15,002 nucleotides of DNA from Bryobacterales bacterium (GTDB taxonomy: Bacteria > Cyanobacteriota > Vampirovibrionia > Obscuribacterales > Obscuribacteraceae). The stretch is taken from contig CAJCHQ010000737.1 in NCBI GenBank assembly GCA_903970295.1, forward strand, positions 1 to 15,002, given 5' to 3'. Numbering within the stretch: position 1 is the stretch's first letter; every line of letters begins with the position of its first letter. The notes under the pieces are model-generated. The model had not been told where the DNA came from. It made no database searches and saw only the letters and a program-made list of their open reading frames with translations. Of this stretch, positions 7,022 to 14,771 are shown piece by piece. The position numbers and the translations under genes are program-made.

Positions 7022-7828
7022 ATGGCAAAGACGATTTGGGCTTGGGGTGAAAAAGTGAATAAGTTATTGACTCGCTTAAGCGATGTGGTCAACGCGATTA
7101 CAAGGTCATGGGCCGACGATGCACCGTCAGTCGATTTCAAAGAAATCGACCGCATGCGCAATAAGCTGACCAAGATGCGTTTTGCCAAGCCCACCATGGA
7201 GTTTGAGATTCCGTTGCAAGCAGTGGCAGACGTGGAGCCATTAGCCTGTGGTTCGCTGAGAAATAATTTCTCCAACTTGAGCCTGAGAGAGCGCGATCGG
7301 CAGTCGATTAGAAAGTGGTTTACCGGATCTGAACCAATTGATGTTGAATCGAAAATTCGTCAAAGCATCGATGACATGACGAAAACTAGACAGAGGCAAG
7401 AAGAAGCTGCCAATGAACAATGGCAATTTCATGGTGTTCACGAGGAGTATCCTCGAATCGGCTGCCGTCCTATAGATCTCGATGCCGAAGAAGCTGTGGC
7501 TAAATTCTTGTCGTCACCATCACCGAACACGAGTGAAGATATAACACCGAGCGAGCGCAGAATCACAAGCAACGAGCAATTTGAAGATCAGCTCTGCGAG
7601 CAAGTCAACGATCAAGCCCACGGGCCTTCGCAGTTGCCCGCAGTAGTAGAATCGTTTGCAGTATCAGAAGACAACTATGGTTTCGCAGAACCGGTTTTCT
7701 CCGCTGAACCCAATCAATTTGCGCCTGTCGACGAAACCCCATCAACACTGGCAGGCTCTTTGAACAATAAAGTCGTGCCTTTGCGCACATCACTCAAGTC
7801 GATCAATCACTGGCGCCAGAAGAAATAA
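7022..7828 (+). CDS. Hypothetical soluble protein, 268 residues
   Basis: I do not recognise a family. The N-terminal ~130 residues look structured: an aromatic head (MAKTIWAWGEKVNKLLTRLS), helical charged segments, then SLRERDRQSIRKWF and DVESKIRQSIDDMTKTRQRQ, probably helical. Residues ~130-268 are Glu/Pro/Ser/Asn-rich and probably disordered, ending in a basic tail (HWRQKK). There is no signal peptide and no clear membrane segment. ATG 7022 follows a purine-rich tract (GAAAAGAAGCAA) that may serve as a weak ribosome binding site. It lies 66 bases upstream of the SRPBCC membrane gene and may share its unit. Confidence 0.65.
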   Translation: MAKTIWAWGEKVNKLLTRLSDVVNAITRSWADDAPSVDFKEIDRMRNKLTKMRFAKPTMEFEIPLQAVADVEPLACGSLRNNFSNLSLRERDRQSIRKWFTGSEPIDVESKIRQSIDDMTKTRQRQEEAANEQWQFHGVHEEYPRIGCRPIDLDAEEAVAKFLSSPSPNTSEDITPSERRITSNEQFEDQLCEQVNDQAHGPSQLPAVVESFAVSEDNYGFAEPVFSAEPNQFAPVDETPSTLAGSLNNKVVPLRTSLKSINHWRQKK

Positions 7829-7859
7829 ATGGTTTAGCCGGCGCAAGCCTGGATGAGCA

Positions 7860-7865
7860 TATAAT
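7860..7865 (+). promoter_or_regulatory. Perfect -10 element before the SRPBCC membrane gene
   Basis: TATAAT occurs 30 bases upstream of the TTG at 7895, at a suitable distance for a short leader. No good -35 hexamer lies at 16-18 bases, so this is a partial promoter call. Confidence 0.35.
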
Positions 7866-7894
7866 TGTCGCAACGTATCATGTAGGGCTGGCTT

Positions 7895-9562
7895 TTGGGT
7901 TCCGAACTGCAACCGCTTGACGATCCAAAATTGCCGGCTCATGTCGCTCGACCGCTGACCGGCAAAGATTACATAACTTACGGCGCTTCCTTGATGGTTT
8001 TCAAGTACGCCGTCGATATGCTGGCGAGTTCGCTGGTATTTCACCATTCCTGGTCCGCAGTCGATTATTTTGTGCCAGGCGTCCTCAACGATTTCAGTGC
8101 AATGACGCCGGCCGACGCACGCTTTTACTTAATGATGCTGGGCGTGGCATTACCTTTCGCCTACATCGGTTGTGTCCTGACCGTGAGACGCTTGCGCACT
8201 TTGAGTTTGCCCCCATATCTGGTGCTACTTTTTTATGCGCCATTCGTGAACATGATTTTTTTCACGGTCCTTGCTCTGGTCAAGTCGCCCGCCGAAGAAG
8301 AGGAAGATCGACTGAAAAAAATTCAGCTAGCCCGGAAACGGCTGAGCGACACCCCTGGCTGGCAACCACCTGCTGCGCAAATGCCTGTACCGCCCGCCGG
8401 GCGCACTGCCGATGATGGCACGCGGGATGCGAGCAGAAAACGAATTTCAGCGCCTGTTACCTTCGGTAACAGGACGATCAAGACACCGGCGGCGTTGGCC
8501 AAACCGATGCAGGCAGCCAATGGCATGACTGTTCGCATGCTCGATAAAATTCCCAGCGATACTTGGGTAGGATTGCCGGCTTCGGCCTTGCTGCCGATAC
8601 CGGTTTCGGTTCTGGCGGCAATTTTCAGCGTGTCGGTTTTGCAGATGTACGGATGGGGAGTTTTTGTGGCGATTCCTTTCGCCGCGTCTATCTCCGCGGT
8701 CATTATTTTCTCCTGGAAGAGACCTCGTACATACATCGAATGCCTCGCCTGTGCCTTGTTTTGTTTAGTCGGTATGGCTAGTGTTTTGCTCATCATTCCT
8801 TTCGAAGGGATAATCTGCTTGCTGATGGCGTCGCCGATTGTCGTCGGTGTCGGCCTGGTCGGTGGTTCGATCGGCTATCTGGTGCAAAGAAATATGCCGC
8901 GAAACGAGAGTGTGCCTGCGCTTCTTGGCTGTTTAGCTTTACTGGTTCCGTTTTTGATAGCGGCCGAATTTTTGGCACCATCTCAGATCCCACTCTATGT
9001 CAATACCAGTTCTGTGATCATTAAAGCGCCACCGAACGTGGTGTGGAAATATTTGATCGATTTTCCTCAGATCCCAGCGCCCACCGAATTGGTATTCCAT
9101 ACCGGTATTGCTTATCCGATCAAGGCCCGCATCGATGGTCGCGGTCCAGGTGCTGTGCGGCATTGTATTTTCTCAACTGGTGAATTCGTCGAGCCGATCA
9201 AAATCTGGAATGAGCCACGGCTTCTCAAATTCGGCGTGTTGGCCCAGGCCCCACCTATGAAAGAACTGGCGCTCTACAAAAATCTGCATCCTCCCCACCT
9301 CGACGATTATCTTGTTTCCAGAAACGGTCAATTCTTGTTGACTGCATTGCCAGACGGAAGTACATTGCTCGATGGTACGACCTGGTATCAGAACTACATG
9401 GGACCCAGCCCCTATTGGCGCATCTGGGCTGATGCCATCATTCATCGAATCCACATGCGTGTGCTTGATCATGTGAAAAATTTGGCTGAACGCGAAGTTG
9501 GCGGTGGCAAACCAATCACTCTGCAACCGCTTCCAGGCGCGCTCAAGGAGAAGAATTTGTGA
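7895..9562 (+). CDS. Multi-pass membrane protein with C-terminal SRPBCC domain
   Basis: The 555-residue protein has three parts. Residues ~25-130 hold about three hydrophobic segments with 'VRRLRTLSLPPYLVLLFYAP', resembling the DUF805 membrane domain. A charged, Pro-rich linker (~131-220) follows. Residues ~225-360 are a second membrane block of four or more segments. Residues ~371-532 look like an SRPBCC (START/polyketide-cyclase-like) ligand-binding domain: SSVIIKAPPNVVWKYLIDFP, then FVEPIKIWNEPRLLKFGV and SPYWRIWADAIIHRIHMRVL. SRPBCC domains bind hydrophobic ligands; the ligand here is unknown. The start is TTG at 7895 with only a weak TAGGG upstream, and the next ATG (codon 34) would clip the first membrane segment. 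The TGA stop overlaps the GTG of the next gene, so the two are co-translated. Confidence 0.78.
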   Translation: MGSELQPLDDPKLPAHVARPLTGKDYITYGASLMVFKYAVDMLASSLVFHHSWSAVDYFVPGVLNDFSAMTPADARFYLMMLGVALPFAYIGCVLTVRRLRTLSLPPYLVLLFYAPFVNMIFFTVLALVKSPAEEEEDRLKKIQLARKRLSDTPGWQPPAAQMPVPPAGRTADDGTRDASRKRISAPVTFGNRTIKTPAALAKPMQAANGMTVRMLDKIPSDTWVGLPASALLPIPVSVLAAIFSVSVLQMYGWGVFVAIPFAASISAVIIFSWKRPRTYIECLACALFCLVGMASVLLIIPFEGIICLLMASPIVVGVGLVGGSIGYLVQRNMPRNESVPALLGCLALLVPFLIAAEFLAPSQIPLYVNTSSVIIKAPPNVVWKYLIDFPQIPAPTELVFHTGIAYPIKARIDGRGPGAVRHCIFSTGEFVEPIKIWNEPRLLKFGVLAQAPPMKELALYKNLHPPHLDDYLVSRNGQFLLTALPDGSTLLDGTTWYQNYMGPSPYWRIWADAIIHRIHMRVLDHVKNLAEREVGGGKPITLQPLPGALKEKNL

Positions 9563-10395
9563 ACGAGCCGGATCTGGAAATTCTGGCAAAAAGTCGATAC
9601 CCTGCCTGGCAGGCGCCATTTCGTTCTTGTTTTTCAGCCGGATTCTACAGAGACGTGGCGCTTTATTGGAGTGGACTTGGCTTTCTTTATTTGTTTTTGC
9701 TCCTGGGTTTGATCTGGTTGCCACTGGCTGTGCGGGCGCAGTTCCAGTTCAATCAATGGATTACCGAACAGGTGGTGCCGATTGTTTCACAGATGCCCGC
9801 CCTGGGCGTCAAAGACGGCAAATTTGAAATCGACAAGCCCTCACCCTACACAATTAAATCCGGTGGCCAGGTTCTGTTCACTTACGACACCACGGGGCAA
9901 ACTAAGCTGTTGCCGAGTTTCGGTTGGTTGGTCACAGACAAAGAGATCAGCATTCAAAGCGGCGGTGGAGCGGTCAAGTATTTAGCTCAACCTGACCAAT
10001 TGATTGGGCGTGTAATCAATGCCAAGGCTTTGCTCGACTTCGTCAATTTCGTCAAATTATTCCTCGTGCCCATTTTGTTTGCCGTCATGTGGCCCCTGAG
10101 CTTCGTTTGCTGCGCCGTCCAATCCACAATTTACGGCTTGATCGGCAAGATCTTCCAAAAATTCTGGCGGGCAGATCTTTCGCCCAGCGTGGTAATCAGG
10201 TTAGCTGTGGTGGCCCTCTCGCCTTGGCTTCTGCTTGATTTGATTCTGAAATTGGCTAATGTCATGCCGATTTTCAATTTGATTTGGGACAACGGCGCAA
10301 TCAATGACAACTTCCTCAGGTGGGGCATACTTTCCAGCCTGATCACCCTGAGCTACCTTTGTCTGGCGATCAAAGCCAATGGCAAGTTCAACTAG
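9559..10395 (+). CDS. DUF1189-like membrane protein
   Basis: The 278-residue protein has one hydrophobic segment near 38-58, an outward loop, then three or four membrane segments from ~160 to ~270. The loop carries GKFEIDKPSPYTIKSGGQVL and FTYDTTGQT, the pattern of DUF1189 proteins ('...PY.I.....l.iDT.g'), whose function is unknown. The GTG at 9559 overlaps the previous stop (GTGA, four bases) and has AAGGAG (9545-9550) eight bases upstream, so the start is well supported. Linked expression with the SRPBCC membrane protein suggests a shared envelope role. Confidence 0.82.
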   Translation: MNEPDLEILAKSRYPAWQAPFRSCFSAGFYRDVALYWSGLGFLYLFLLLGLIWLPLAVRAQFQFNQWITEQVVPIVSQMPALGVKDGKFEIDKPSPYTIKSGGQVLFTYDTTGQTKLLPSFGWLVTDKEISIQSGGGAVKYLAQPDQLIGRVINAKALLDFVNFVKLFLVPILFAVMWPLSFVCCAVQSTIYGLIGKIFQKFWRADLSPSVVIRLAVVALSPWLLLDLILKLANVMPIFNLIWDNGAINDNFLRWGILSSLITLSYLCLAIKANGKFN

Positions 10396-10510
10396 CTGAG
10401 TGAAATGCGGGAATCAAAATGCCCTGTTACATAGTATTTCTGTCCGTGAGTGTCGGCATTTGACATGTTACGATCTGCCTCAGATTAGGCTGTTGTTCAG
10501 GAGTCATATC
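10396..10510 (+). promoter_or_regulatory. mqnE leader with candidate promoter and ribosome binding site
   Basis: TTGACA, a perfect -35, is at 10460-10465; 17 bases later is GATTAG (10483-10488), a weak -10 matching three of six. AGGAG at 10499-10503 lies seven bases before GTG 10511 and fixes the mqnE start. The same frame is open back to 10400, but that extension is Cys/His-rich, unlike the family, and has no good start. Confidence 0.45.
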
Positions 10511-11692
10511 GTGTCAGTCGTATTAGAGCAAGTGTTATTGAAAACCAATCCGCTCGCGGATATCGCCCAGAAAGTCGACCAAGGTGAGCGACTGACCCGT
10601 GCCGACGCCATTCGCCTCTACCAATCAGATGACATCATGGCGATCGGCGCTCTCGGTGAGTTTGCTCGCAAACGGAAAGCCGGCGCTGGTCGAGAGAAGT
10701 ATGTCTATTACATTCACAACATGCATCTCAACCCCACCAATATGTGCGTGCAGACTTGCCGTTTTTGCTCATACGCTAATCCAACCGGCAAAAATCCTTC
10801 CTACACCTGGACCATAGATCAGGTTCTCGATGCCGCTCGCCAGGGGGCCGAATTGGGTATACACGAAATCCACATGGTGGGCGGCCTCAACCCTTCTTGC
10901 GATTTGTCTTATTACGAAGATGTACTGCGAGCGATCAAAAGCGAGTTTCCGCAGATTCACATGAAAGCGATGACGGCCGTAGAAATTGAATATCTGGCAG
11001 ACCTCGAGGGCATCAGTTACAAAGAGACTCTTCAACGCTTGATGGCAGCTGGACTGGGTTCTATGCCGGGCGGCGGGGCGGAAATTTTCGATGATGGCGT
11101 GAGAGAAAGAATGGCGGTCAATAAAACGACGGCCGCCGTCTGGTTGGAAATTCATGGAATCGCCCACGAATTGGGACTTAAGACTAATGCCACTATGCTC
11201 ACAGGCATCAGTGAAACGATCGAAAACAAAGTGGATCACATTTTGATGCTGCGCGATCAGCAAGACAAAACAGGTGGTTTCCAGTGTTTCATTCCGCTCA
11301 AGTGCTACTACGAAGGCACCAATATCCAGGCGGAAGTAACCGAGCCGAGCGCTCATGACTTACTGAAAGACGTGGCGATTTCGCGCCTTCTGCTCGATAA
11401 TTTTCCCCATATCAAAGCTTATTGGATCCAGCTCGGAGTGGGTTTGGCACAGGTAGCACTATCATTCGGTGCAGATGATTTGGATGGCACAATCGGCGAA
11501 GAAAAAATCACTCACGCGGCGGGAGCGAAAACTCCCTTGCAATTGGCTAAAGAGCGCATGGAAGAGCTGATTTTAAGCGCCGGCTATCAACCGGTCGAAC
11601 GCGATACTGTTTACAACATCAAGCATGTCGGCGCTTCCGGAGACCCTGTTTTGGCTCCTCTTGAAGACCGTCTGGCTCAGCTTTCGGTTTAA
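10511..11692 (+). CDS. mqnE: Aminofutalosine synthase MqnE (radical SAM)
   Basis: MqnE (EC 2.5.1.120) uses S-adenosylmethionine to convert 3-[(1-carboxyvinyl)oxy]benzoate to aminofutalosine in the futalosine route to menaquinone. The 393-residue product, of normal family length, has the radical-SAM motif CVQTCRFC (C79, C83, C86; CX3CX2C). Other marks are MVGGLNPSCDL, IHMKAMTAVEIEYLA, SMPGGGAEIFD (~185-194), KTNATMLTGI, TGGFQCFIPL, LLDNFPHIKAYW and ADDLDGTIGEEKI. The PGGGAEIF block distinguishes MqnE from its relative MqnC. The GTG start at 10511 has AGGAG seven bases upstream. No other mqn gene is in the window. It implies respiration with menaquinone made through futalosine. Confidence 0.95.
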   Translation: MSVVLEQVLLKTNPLADIAQKVDQGERLTRADAIRLYQSDDIMAIGALGEFARKRKAGAGREKYVYYIHNMHLNPTNMCVQTCRFCSYANPTGKNPSYTWTIDQVLDAARQGAELGIHEIHMVGGLNPSCDLSYYEDVLRAIKSEFPQIHMKAMTAVEIEYLADLEGISYKETLQRLMAAGLGSMPGGGAEIFDDGVRERMAVNKTTAAVWLEIHGIAHELGLKTNATMLTGISETIENKVDHILMLRDQQDKTGGFQCFIPLKCYYEGTNIQAEVTEPSAHDLLKDVAISRLLLDNFPHIKAYWIQLGVGLAQVALSFGADDLDGTIGEEKITHAAGAKTPLQLAKERMEELILSAGYQPVERDTVYNIKHVGASGDPVLAPLEDRLAQLSV

Positions 11693-11843
11693 ACAATTAA
11701 TCAGAAAGTGGAAAAAAGTGAGTATTCCTTTAACCCTTCCTTAATCGGTTTTGCGTCATATATGGAACACTACTATCACATACGCGTCCAGGCCCAGTGA
11801 TAGAGCACCCACAATCGTCGCAAAGTCTGCGGCCGGAGGATAT

Positions 11844-11960
11844 ATGGGTATTGTTGGCGGACTATCAGTTGTGATCCTAATGACAGCCCTGGCGATCTGG
11901 TTTAATGACAACGTGCCGGTAGGCGAATATATCGCCGACGAAATTCCCGAAAATCTATAG
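11844..11960 (+). CDS. Possible 38-residue single-pass membrane peptide
   Basis: ATG 11844 follows GGAGGA (11835-11840) at a short spacing and opens 38 codons: MGIVGGLSVVILMTALAIWF as one transmembrane helix, then an acidic tail ending in ENL. The frame extends upstream to a TTG at 11751 (69 residues in all), but that part lacks an obvious ribosome binding site. The stop overlaps the convergent TPR-PDZ stop at a shared CTATAG. It could be real or chance; nothing names its function. Confidence 0.45.
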   Translation: MGIVGGLSVVILMTALAIWFNDNVPVGEYIADEIPENL

Positions 11961-13871
11961 ATCGACGACTCCGAGAGTCTGTCCGCGCTGCACATGCAAT
12001 TTGACGGCGCCCCCATTTTTCTTGGCCAGCAATTGATTGAGCTGTTGGGCCGATGTGACGACCGTGCCATCAACCGCTCTGATCAGGTCACCTTTTCTCA
12101 AATTTGCATGCGATGCTCGTGAGGCGATGCCGACTGCAGCTATTGTCACACCATTCTTGGTGGAGCCGGCGACGATGCCATAGGTGGCGGCGGGATCGGC
12201 AGCCTTTTGGGTGAGATTGCCCCATTTGTCGCCACTGCCGGGAGTAGTTGTTTTCGAGGCTGCTGTGGTCTTTTTGGCTGCAGCTGTCTTGGCTTTAGCG
12301 CCGCTTTGCGTTTTGCTCGGTGATTGAGCGAAATTCTGTTGGGGGTTGCCTTGTTGCTGCATGCCCTGCTGAGGCATGCCTTGCTGCTGTGGCATGCCCT
12401 GTTGCTGCATGCCTTGTTGGGGTGGCATGCCCTGTTGCTGTGGCATGCCCTGTTGCTGCATGCCTTGTTGGGGTGGCATACCCTGTTGCTGTTGCATACC
12501 CTGGAATTGCTGCGCGCCGCCATTAAAACCCTGATTGGGAGCGTTTTGCTGCGGTGCATAACCCTGCTGCTGGGGTGCGTATGCCTGATTGCCCTGGGGC
12601 GCATAGCCCTGTTGAGGTGCATAGCCTTGATTAGCTTGCTGCGGATAGGCTTGTTGCGGCGCATACCCCTGCTGAGGAAAACCCTGTGTGCCTTGCTGCT
12701 GGAAGCCCTGAGGTGCAAACTGTTGCTGGGGCATGCCGCCTTGATTGAACCCCTGTCCCTGAGCCATTTGTGGAGCAAACTGCGGCGGCTGTGCGTTGGC
12801 GGCAGCCGCCGTGCGTCCACCCGAATTAAAACCAGCTTGTTGCCAGGCTTGCTGTGATTGCTGCGATTGGGCATCACTTTTCTCGACATTGCCCTTCAGC
12901 TGTTTATAAGCTTGGGCATACCGGGTTTCGTTCGGTTTAAGCTGAAATGCCGTTTTGTAATAGTCGAGGGCGGTGTAAGGGTCTTTTAACTGCAAATATA
13001 GTGTGCCGATGTTGTATTTCACTAGAGCTTGATTCGGTGCCTTGGCATCGAGCTGTTTGTACAAGTCGATCGCTGATATGTATTCACCGCGTTTGTAAGC
13101 AGCTGCAGCTTCCGTCGCCAGGCGGCTCATTTCCGCTTGTTTAGGATCGACCGGAGCTTGCTTGACACTCATTTTTTTCTGCACGGCGTGCACCGCATCT
13201 ATATATTCGGAGTTGTCTGGTCTGACGTCAGCAGCTTTTTTGTAGTCAGCCATCGCTTCAACGAAGTTGCCAGTGGACTCATAGACAATGCCCGCACTGT
13301 AGTGGGCTTCGGCATTGTCAGGATCGAGCTTAACTACTTGCTCGAATTTTTGCAGGGCCTCACGCCCACGCTTAGATCGCCAGAGATTGACACCGTCGGC
13401 CATCAGTCGCGATATTTCTTCTTCTTTTGCGGCTTGAACGGCTATACGAGCCCTTTCCATCGCTGCCTGCTGTTCGTCATCTTGAGAGTTAGACGAGGGC
13501 GCAGACGCCGCGTTGCCACCACCGGAAGTGCCCGAATCCTGCTTGGTAACGCTGCCCGTCATCGAGCCGTCCGGGTTCGATTGAGGCGCTGAGGCGGCCG
13601 TCACTCGATTGAGCCTCTCTTGAAAATCACCTTGCATGACACTGCCGAACACGCGTTTTTCGATGCGTTCGAGTCTGGCTTGTTGACTGTCGTCTGCATA
13701 AGTTTTGAAGAAAAGCTTCTGTTCGACAACCCCTAATGGAGAATTGTCGTCACCCTTGCCACTTGCCGAATAGCCCGGGAGAGAGGTTGAAATGCAGATT
13801 AGAAGGCTAAGAATCAGCGGTAAGCAAGCAGTCTTTCGACCCTTTTTTCTTGCTAGTGTGAATTCACCCAT
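11955..13871 (-). CDS. Exported TPR / Gln-rich / PDZ protein
   Basis: I start it at ATG 13871 rather than the far-upstream frame opening, because this gives a clear signal peptide (MGEFTLARKKGRKTACLPLI then LSLLICISTSLPGYSA) and a 638-residue product. Residues ~49-90 carry EQKLFFKTYADDSQQARLER, IEKRVFG and ERLNRV, a motif common in cyanobacterial-lineage exported TPR proteins. TPR units lie at ~152-185, 186-219, 249-282 and 283-316. Residues ~331-515 are a Gln/Pro/Gly/Met tract, ~520-545 an Ala/Lys/Thr linker, and ~560-638 a PDZ domain (GIASRASHANLRKGDLIRAV, DGTVVTSAQQLNQLL). It lacks a protease domain, so it is probably a scaffold in the envelope. Its start lies inside the upstream gene's 3' end (19-base overlap), implying coupling. 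Confidence 0.85.
   Translation of the reverse strand: MGEFTLARKKGRKTACLPLILSLLICISTSLPGYSASGKGDDNSPLGVVEQKLFFKTYADDSQQARLERIEKRVFGSVMQGDFQERLNRVTAASAPQSNPDGSMTGSVTKQDSGTSGGGNAASAPSSNSQDDEQQAAMERARIAVQAAKEEEISRLMADGVNLWRSKRGREALQKFEQVVKLDPDNAEAHYSAGIVYESTGNFVEAMADYKKAADVRPDNSEYIDAVHAVQKKMSVKQAPVDPKQAEMSRLATEAAAAYKRGEYISAIDLYKQLDAKAPNQALVKYNIGTLYLQLKDPYTALDYYKTAFQLKPNETRYAQAYKQLKGNVEKSDAQSQQSQQAWQQAGFNSGGRTAAAANAQPPQFAPQMAQGQGFNQGGMPQQQFAPQGFQQQGTQGFPQQGYAPQQAYPQQANQGYAPQQGYAPQGNQAYAPQQQGYAPQQNAPNQGFNGGAQQFQGMQQQQGMPPQQGMQQQGMPQQQGMPPQQGMQQQGMPQQQGMPQQGMQQQGNPQQNFAQSPSKTQSGAKAKTAAAKKTTAASKTTTPGSGDKWGNLTQKAADPAATYGIVAGSTKNGVTIAAVGIASRASHANLRKGDLIRAVDGTVVTSAQQLNQLLAKKNGGAVKLHVQRGQTLGVVDL
12327..12881 (-). 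repeat. Gln/Pro/Gly low-complexity coding tract
   Basis: This part of the TPR-PDZ gene encodes residues ~331-515, dominated by Q, P, G, A, Y and M. The N-terminal half repeats GYAPQQ-like units and the C-terminal half repeats GMPQQQ/GMQQQ. It creates long spurious open frames on both strands. Such tracts are typically disordered, extended linkers in the envelope. Confidence 0.85.
12373..12492 (-). repeat. 51-bp tandem repeat, about 2.3 copies
   Basis: Plus-strand 12373-12423 and 12424-12474 are 51-base units differing at only two positions by my comparison; a partial third unit follows from 12475. Each encodes the 17-residue unit GMPPQQGMQQQGMPQQQ. The high DNA identity suggests recent duplication and likely copy-number variation among strains. 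Confidence 0.85.
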
Positions 13872-14596
13872 TCTTTGACTTTCTCCATGGGAAAGCCTCT
13901 GCCGAAGCTGCCAGGTATGTATTCTGACTCCCCGGCCTGCCTGACATGCGATTCCCATCCTTGAACCAGCGTAATCGACTGTCTCTTCGTGCCGAAAGGA
14001 AATTGCGGCACAGGCACGGCCTGCATCAATGCTATCATCTGTAGTCGGTCGTAGGCAGGATTTCCCGAGCTTTGCTTGAGCAATACATTGTTCATAGCAC
14101 CGTTGCTGTAGCACGTGAATTGAATCAATGCCGGCCTGACGGTTACGAAATGAATGCCGGATACATCTTCATATCTTTTCAAAACGAAGTACCAGCGATC
14201 GGCCATCTTCGCAATCCAGGCAGCCCAATCGACGTTATATTCGCGTAGCTTCACATCCGTCGCCAGATCTGACTCTTTCGCCCCAGCTTCGAGGTTTGCC
14301 CCATTGCTTGCCGCTCCCGTCTTGAGCGGTGGCTGCATCTGCGTCGCGCCCGCTTGACCCTGCAATCCGCCTGTATATGCACCCGGCTGACTGGTAGGCG
14401 CTGCTAAGGATATCTGATTGTTTTCTTCCAACTCTGCCCGACTCATCGAGTCCTGTTTGCTGATCCCTGCGCGCAGCAGCTGCGACCCTGAACCGGCTGC
14501 ATTTGCCCCGTCAGCATTAGCCCAGACCGCGCCGCTCGCGCCCAAGACCAAACCGGCTAGACTCAAGACCAACTGAGGAATCAATCTTCGCGACAT
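13853..14596 (-). CDS. Exported TonB-C-like domain protein
   Basis: The 247-residue product has a signal peptide (MSRRLIPQLVLSLAGLVLGA then SGAVWA, ~26 residues), a Ser/Ala/Gly/Gln-rich segment to ~115, and a TonB C-terminal-type fold at ~123-215: WAAWIAKMADRWYFVLKRYE, then IQFTCYSNGAMNNVLLKQSS and GNPAYDRLQMIALMQAVPVP. The pattern 'v...GG.v....v..SSG....D..al.a....p..P' is typical. True TonB proteins keep an N-terminal membrane anchor and a Pro-rich arm; this one appears secreted and lacks that arm, so it is probably an envelope protein sharing the fold. GGAG lies six bases before ATG 14596. Its last codons overlap the start of the TPR-PDZ gene. Confidence 0.78.
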   Translation of the reverse strand: MSRRLIPQLVLSLAGLVLGASGAVWANADGANAAGSGSQLLRAGISKQDSMSRAELEENNQISLAAPTSQPGAYTGGLQGQAGATQMQPPLKTGAASNGANLEAGAKESDLATDVKLREYNVDWAAWIAKMADRWYFVLKRYEDVSGIHFVTVRPALIQFTCYSNGAMNNVLLKQSSGNPAYDRLQMIALMQAVPVPQFPFGTKRQSITLVQGWESHVRQAGESEYIPGSFGRGFPMEKVKEWVNSH

Positions 14597-14620
14597 AAAT
14601 CACTCCGCACACGTGCTCTC

Positions 14621-14655
14621 ACTATAGGAAGCTCGCTCCAGTTTGTAACTGGGAG
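14621..14655 (-). promoter_or_regulatory. Candidate promoter and overlapping dyad upstream of the exported pair
   Basis: On the minus strand GTTACA (14649-14644, four of six) is followed after 17 bases by TATAGT (14626-14621, five of six), about 25 bases before the ATG at 14596. A perfect dyad CCAGTT-TGT-AACTGG spans 14638-14652 and covers the -35, so a bound dimeric repressor there would block transcription. The dyad extends to an eight-pair stem with one bulge. Confidence 0.5.
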
Positions 14656-14712
14656 AACCACGTATAACCCCGACAAATGAAACTCTGAACTAATTCTCGC
14701 GTCGCGCCGTCA

Positions 14713-14739
14713 TATACTTTGTGGGGAGATAAAATCCCC
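14713..14739 (+). promoter_or_regulatory. Possible dprA leader: -10-like box and short hairpin
   Basis: TATACT (14713-14718) resembles a -10 but has no good -35. Just downstream, GGGGA (14723-14727) and TCCCC (14735-14739) form a five-pair dyad around GATAAAA. It may be an operator or a short 5' hairpin in the dprA transcript. Confidence 0.3.
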
Positions 14740-14771
14740 GTTCACATTGGATTCATCACCAGAGGTTGAGT

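Noticed and set aside
7841..7855. Small hairpin with GCAA loop between the 268-residue gene and the SRPBCC membrane gene
   Set aside because: The stem is short with a bulge and no U-run follows, so it is not a convincing terminator.
10769..11356. Minus-strand frame of 195 codons opposite mqnE
   Set aside because: It lies wholly within the clear mqnE coding sequence.
12340..12500. CRISPR-like or intergenic repeat array
   Set aside because: The repeats are contiguous, in frame and encode a Gln-rich protein tract; there are no spacers.
12324..12857. Leu-rich plus-strand frame of 177 codons
   Set aside because: It is the antisense reading of CAG/CAA-rich codons, which yields Leu repeats; no start context or domain supports it.
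12146..12889. Long alternative minus-strand frame rich in Arg, Ser and Asn
   Set aside because: It is a shadow of the Gln-rich tract of the TPR-PDZ gene; base repetition keeps several frames open.
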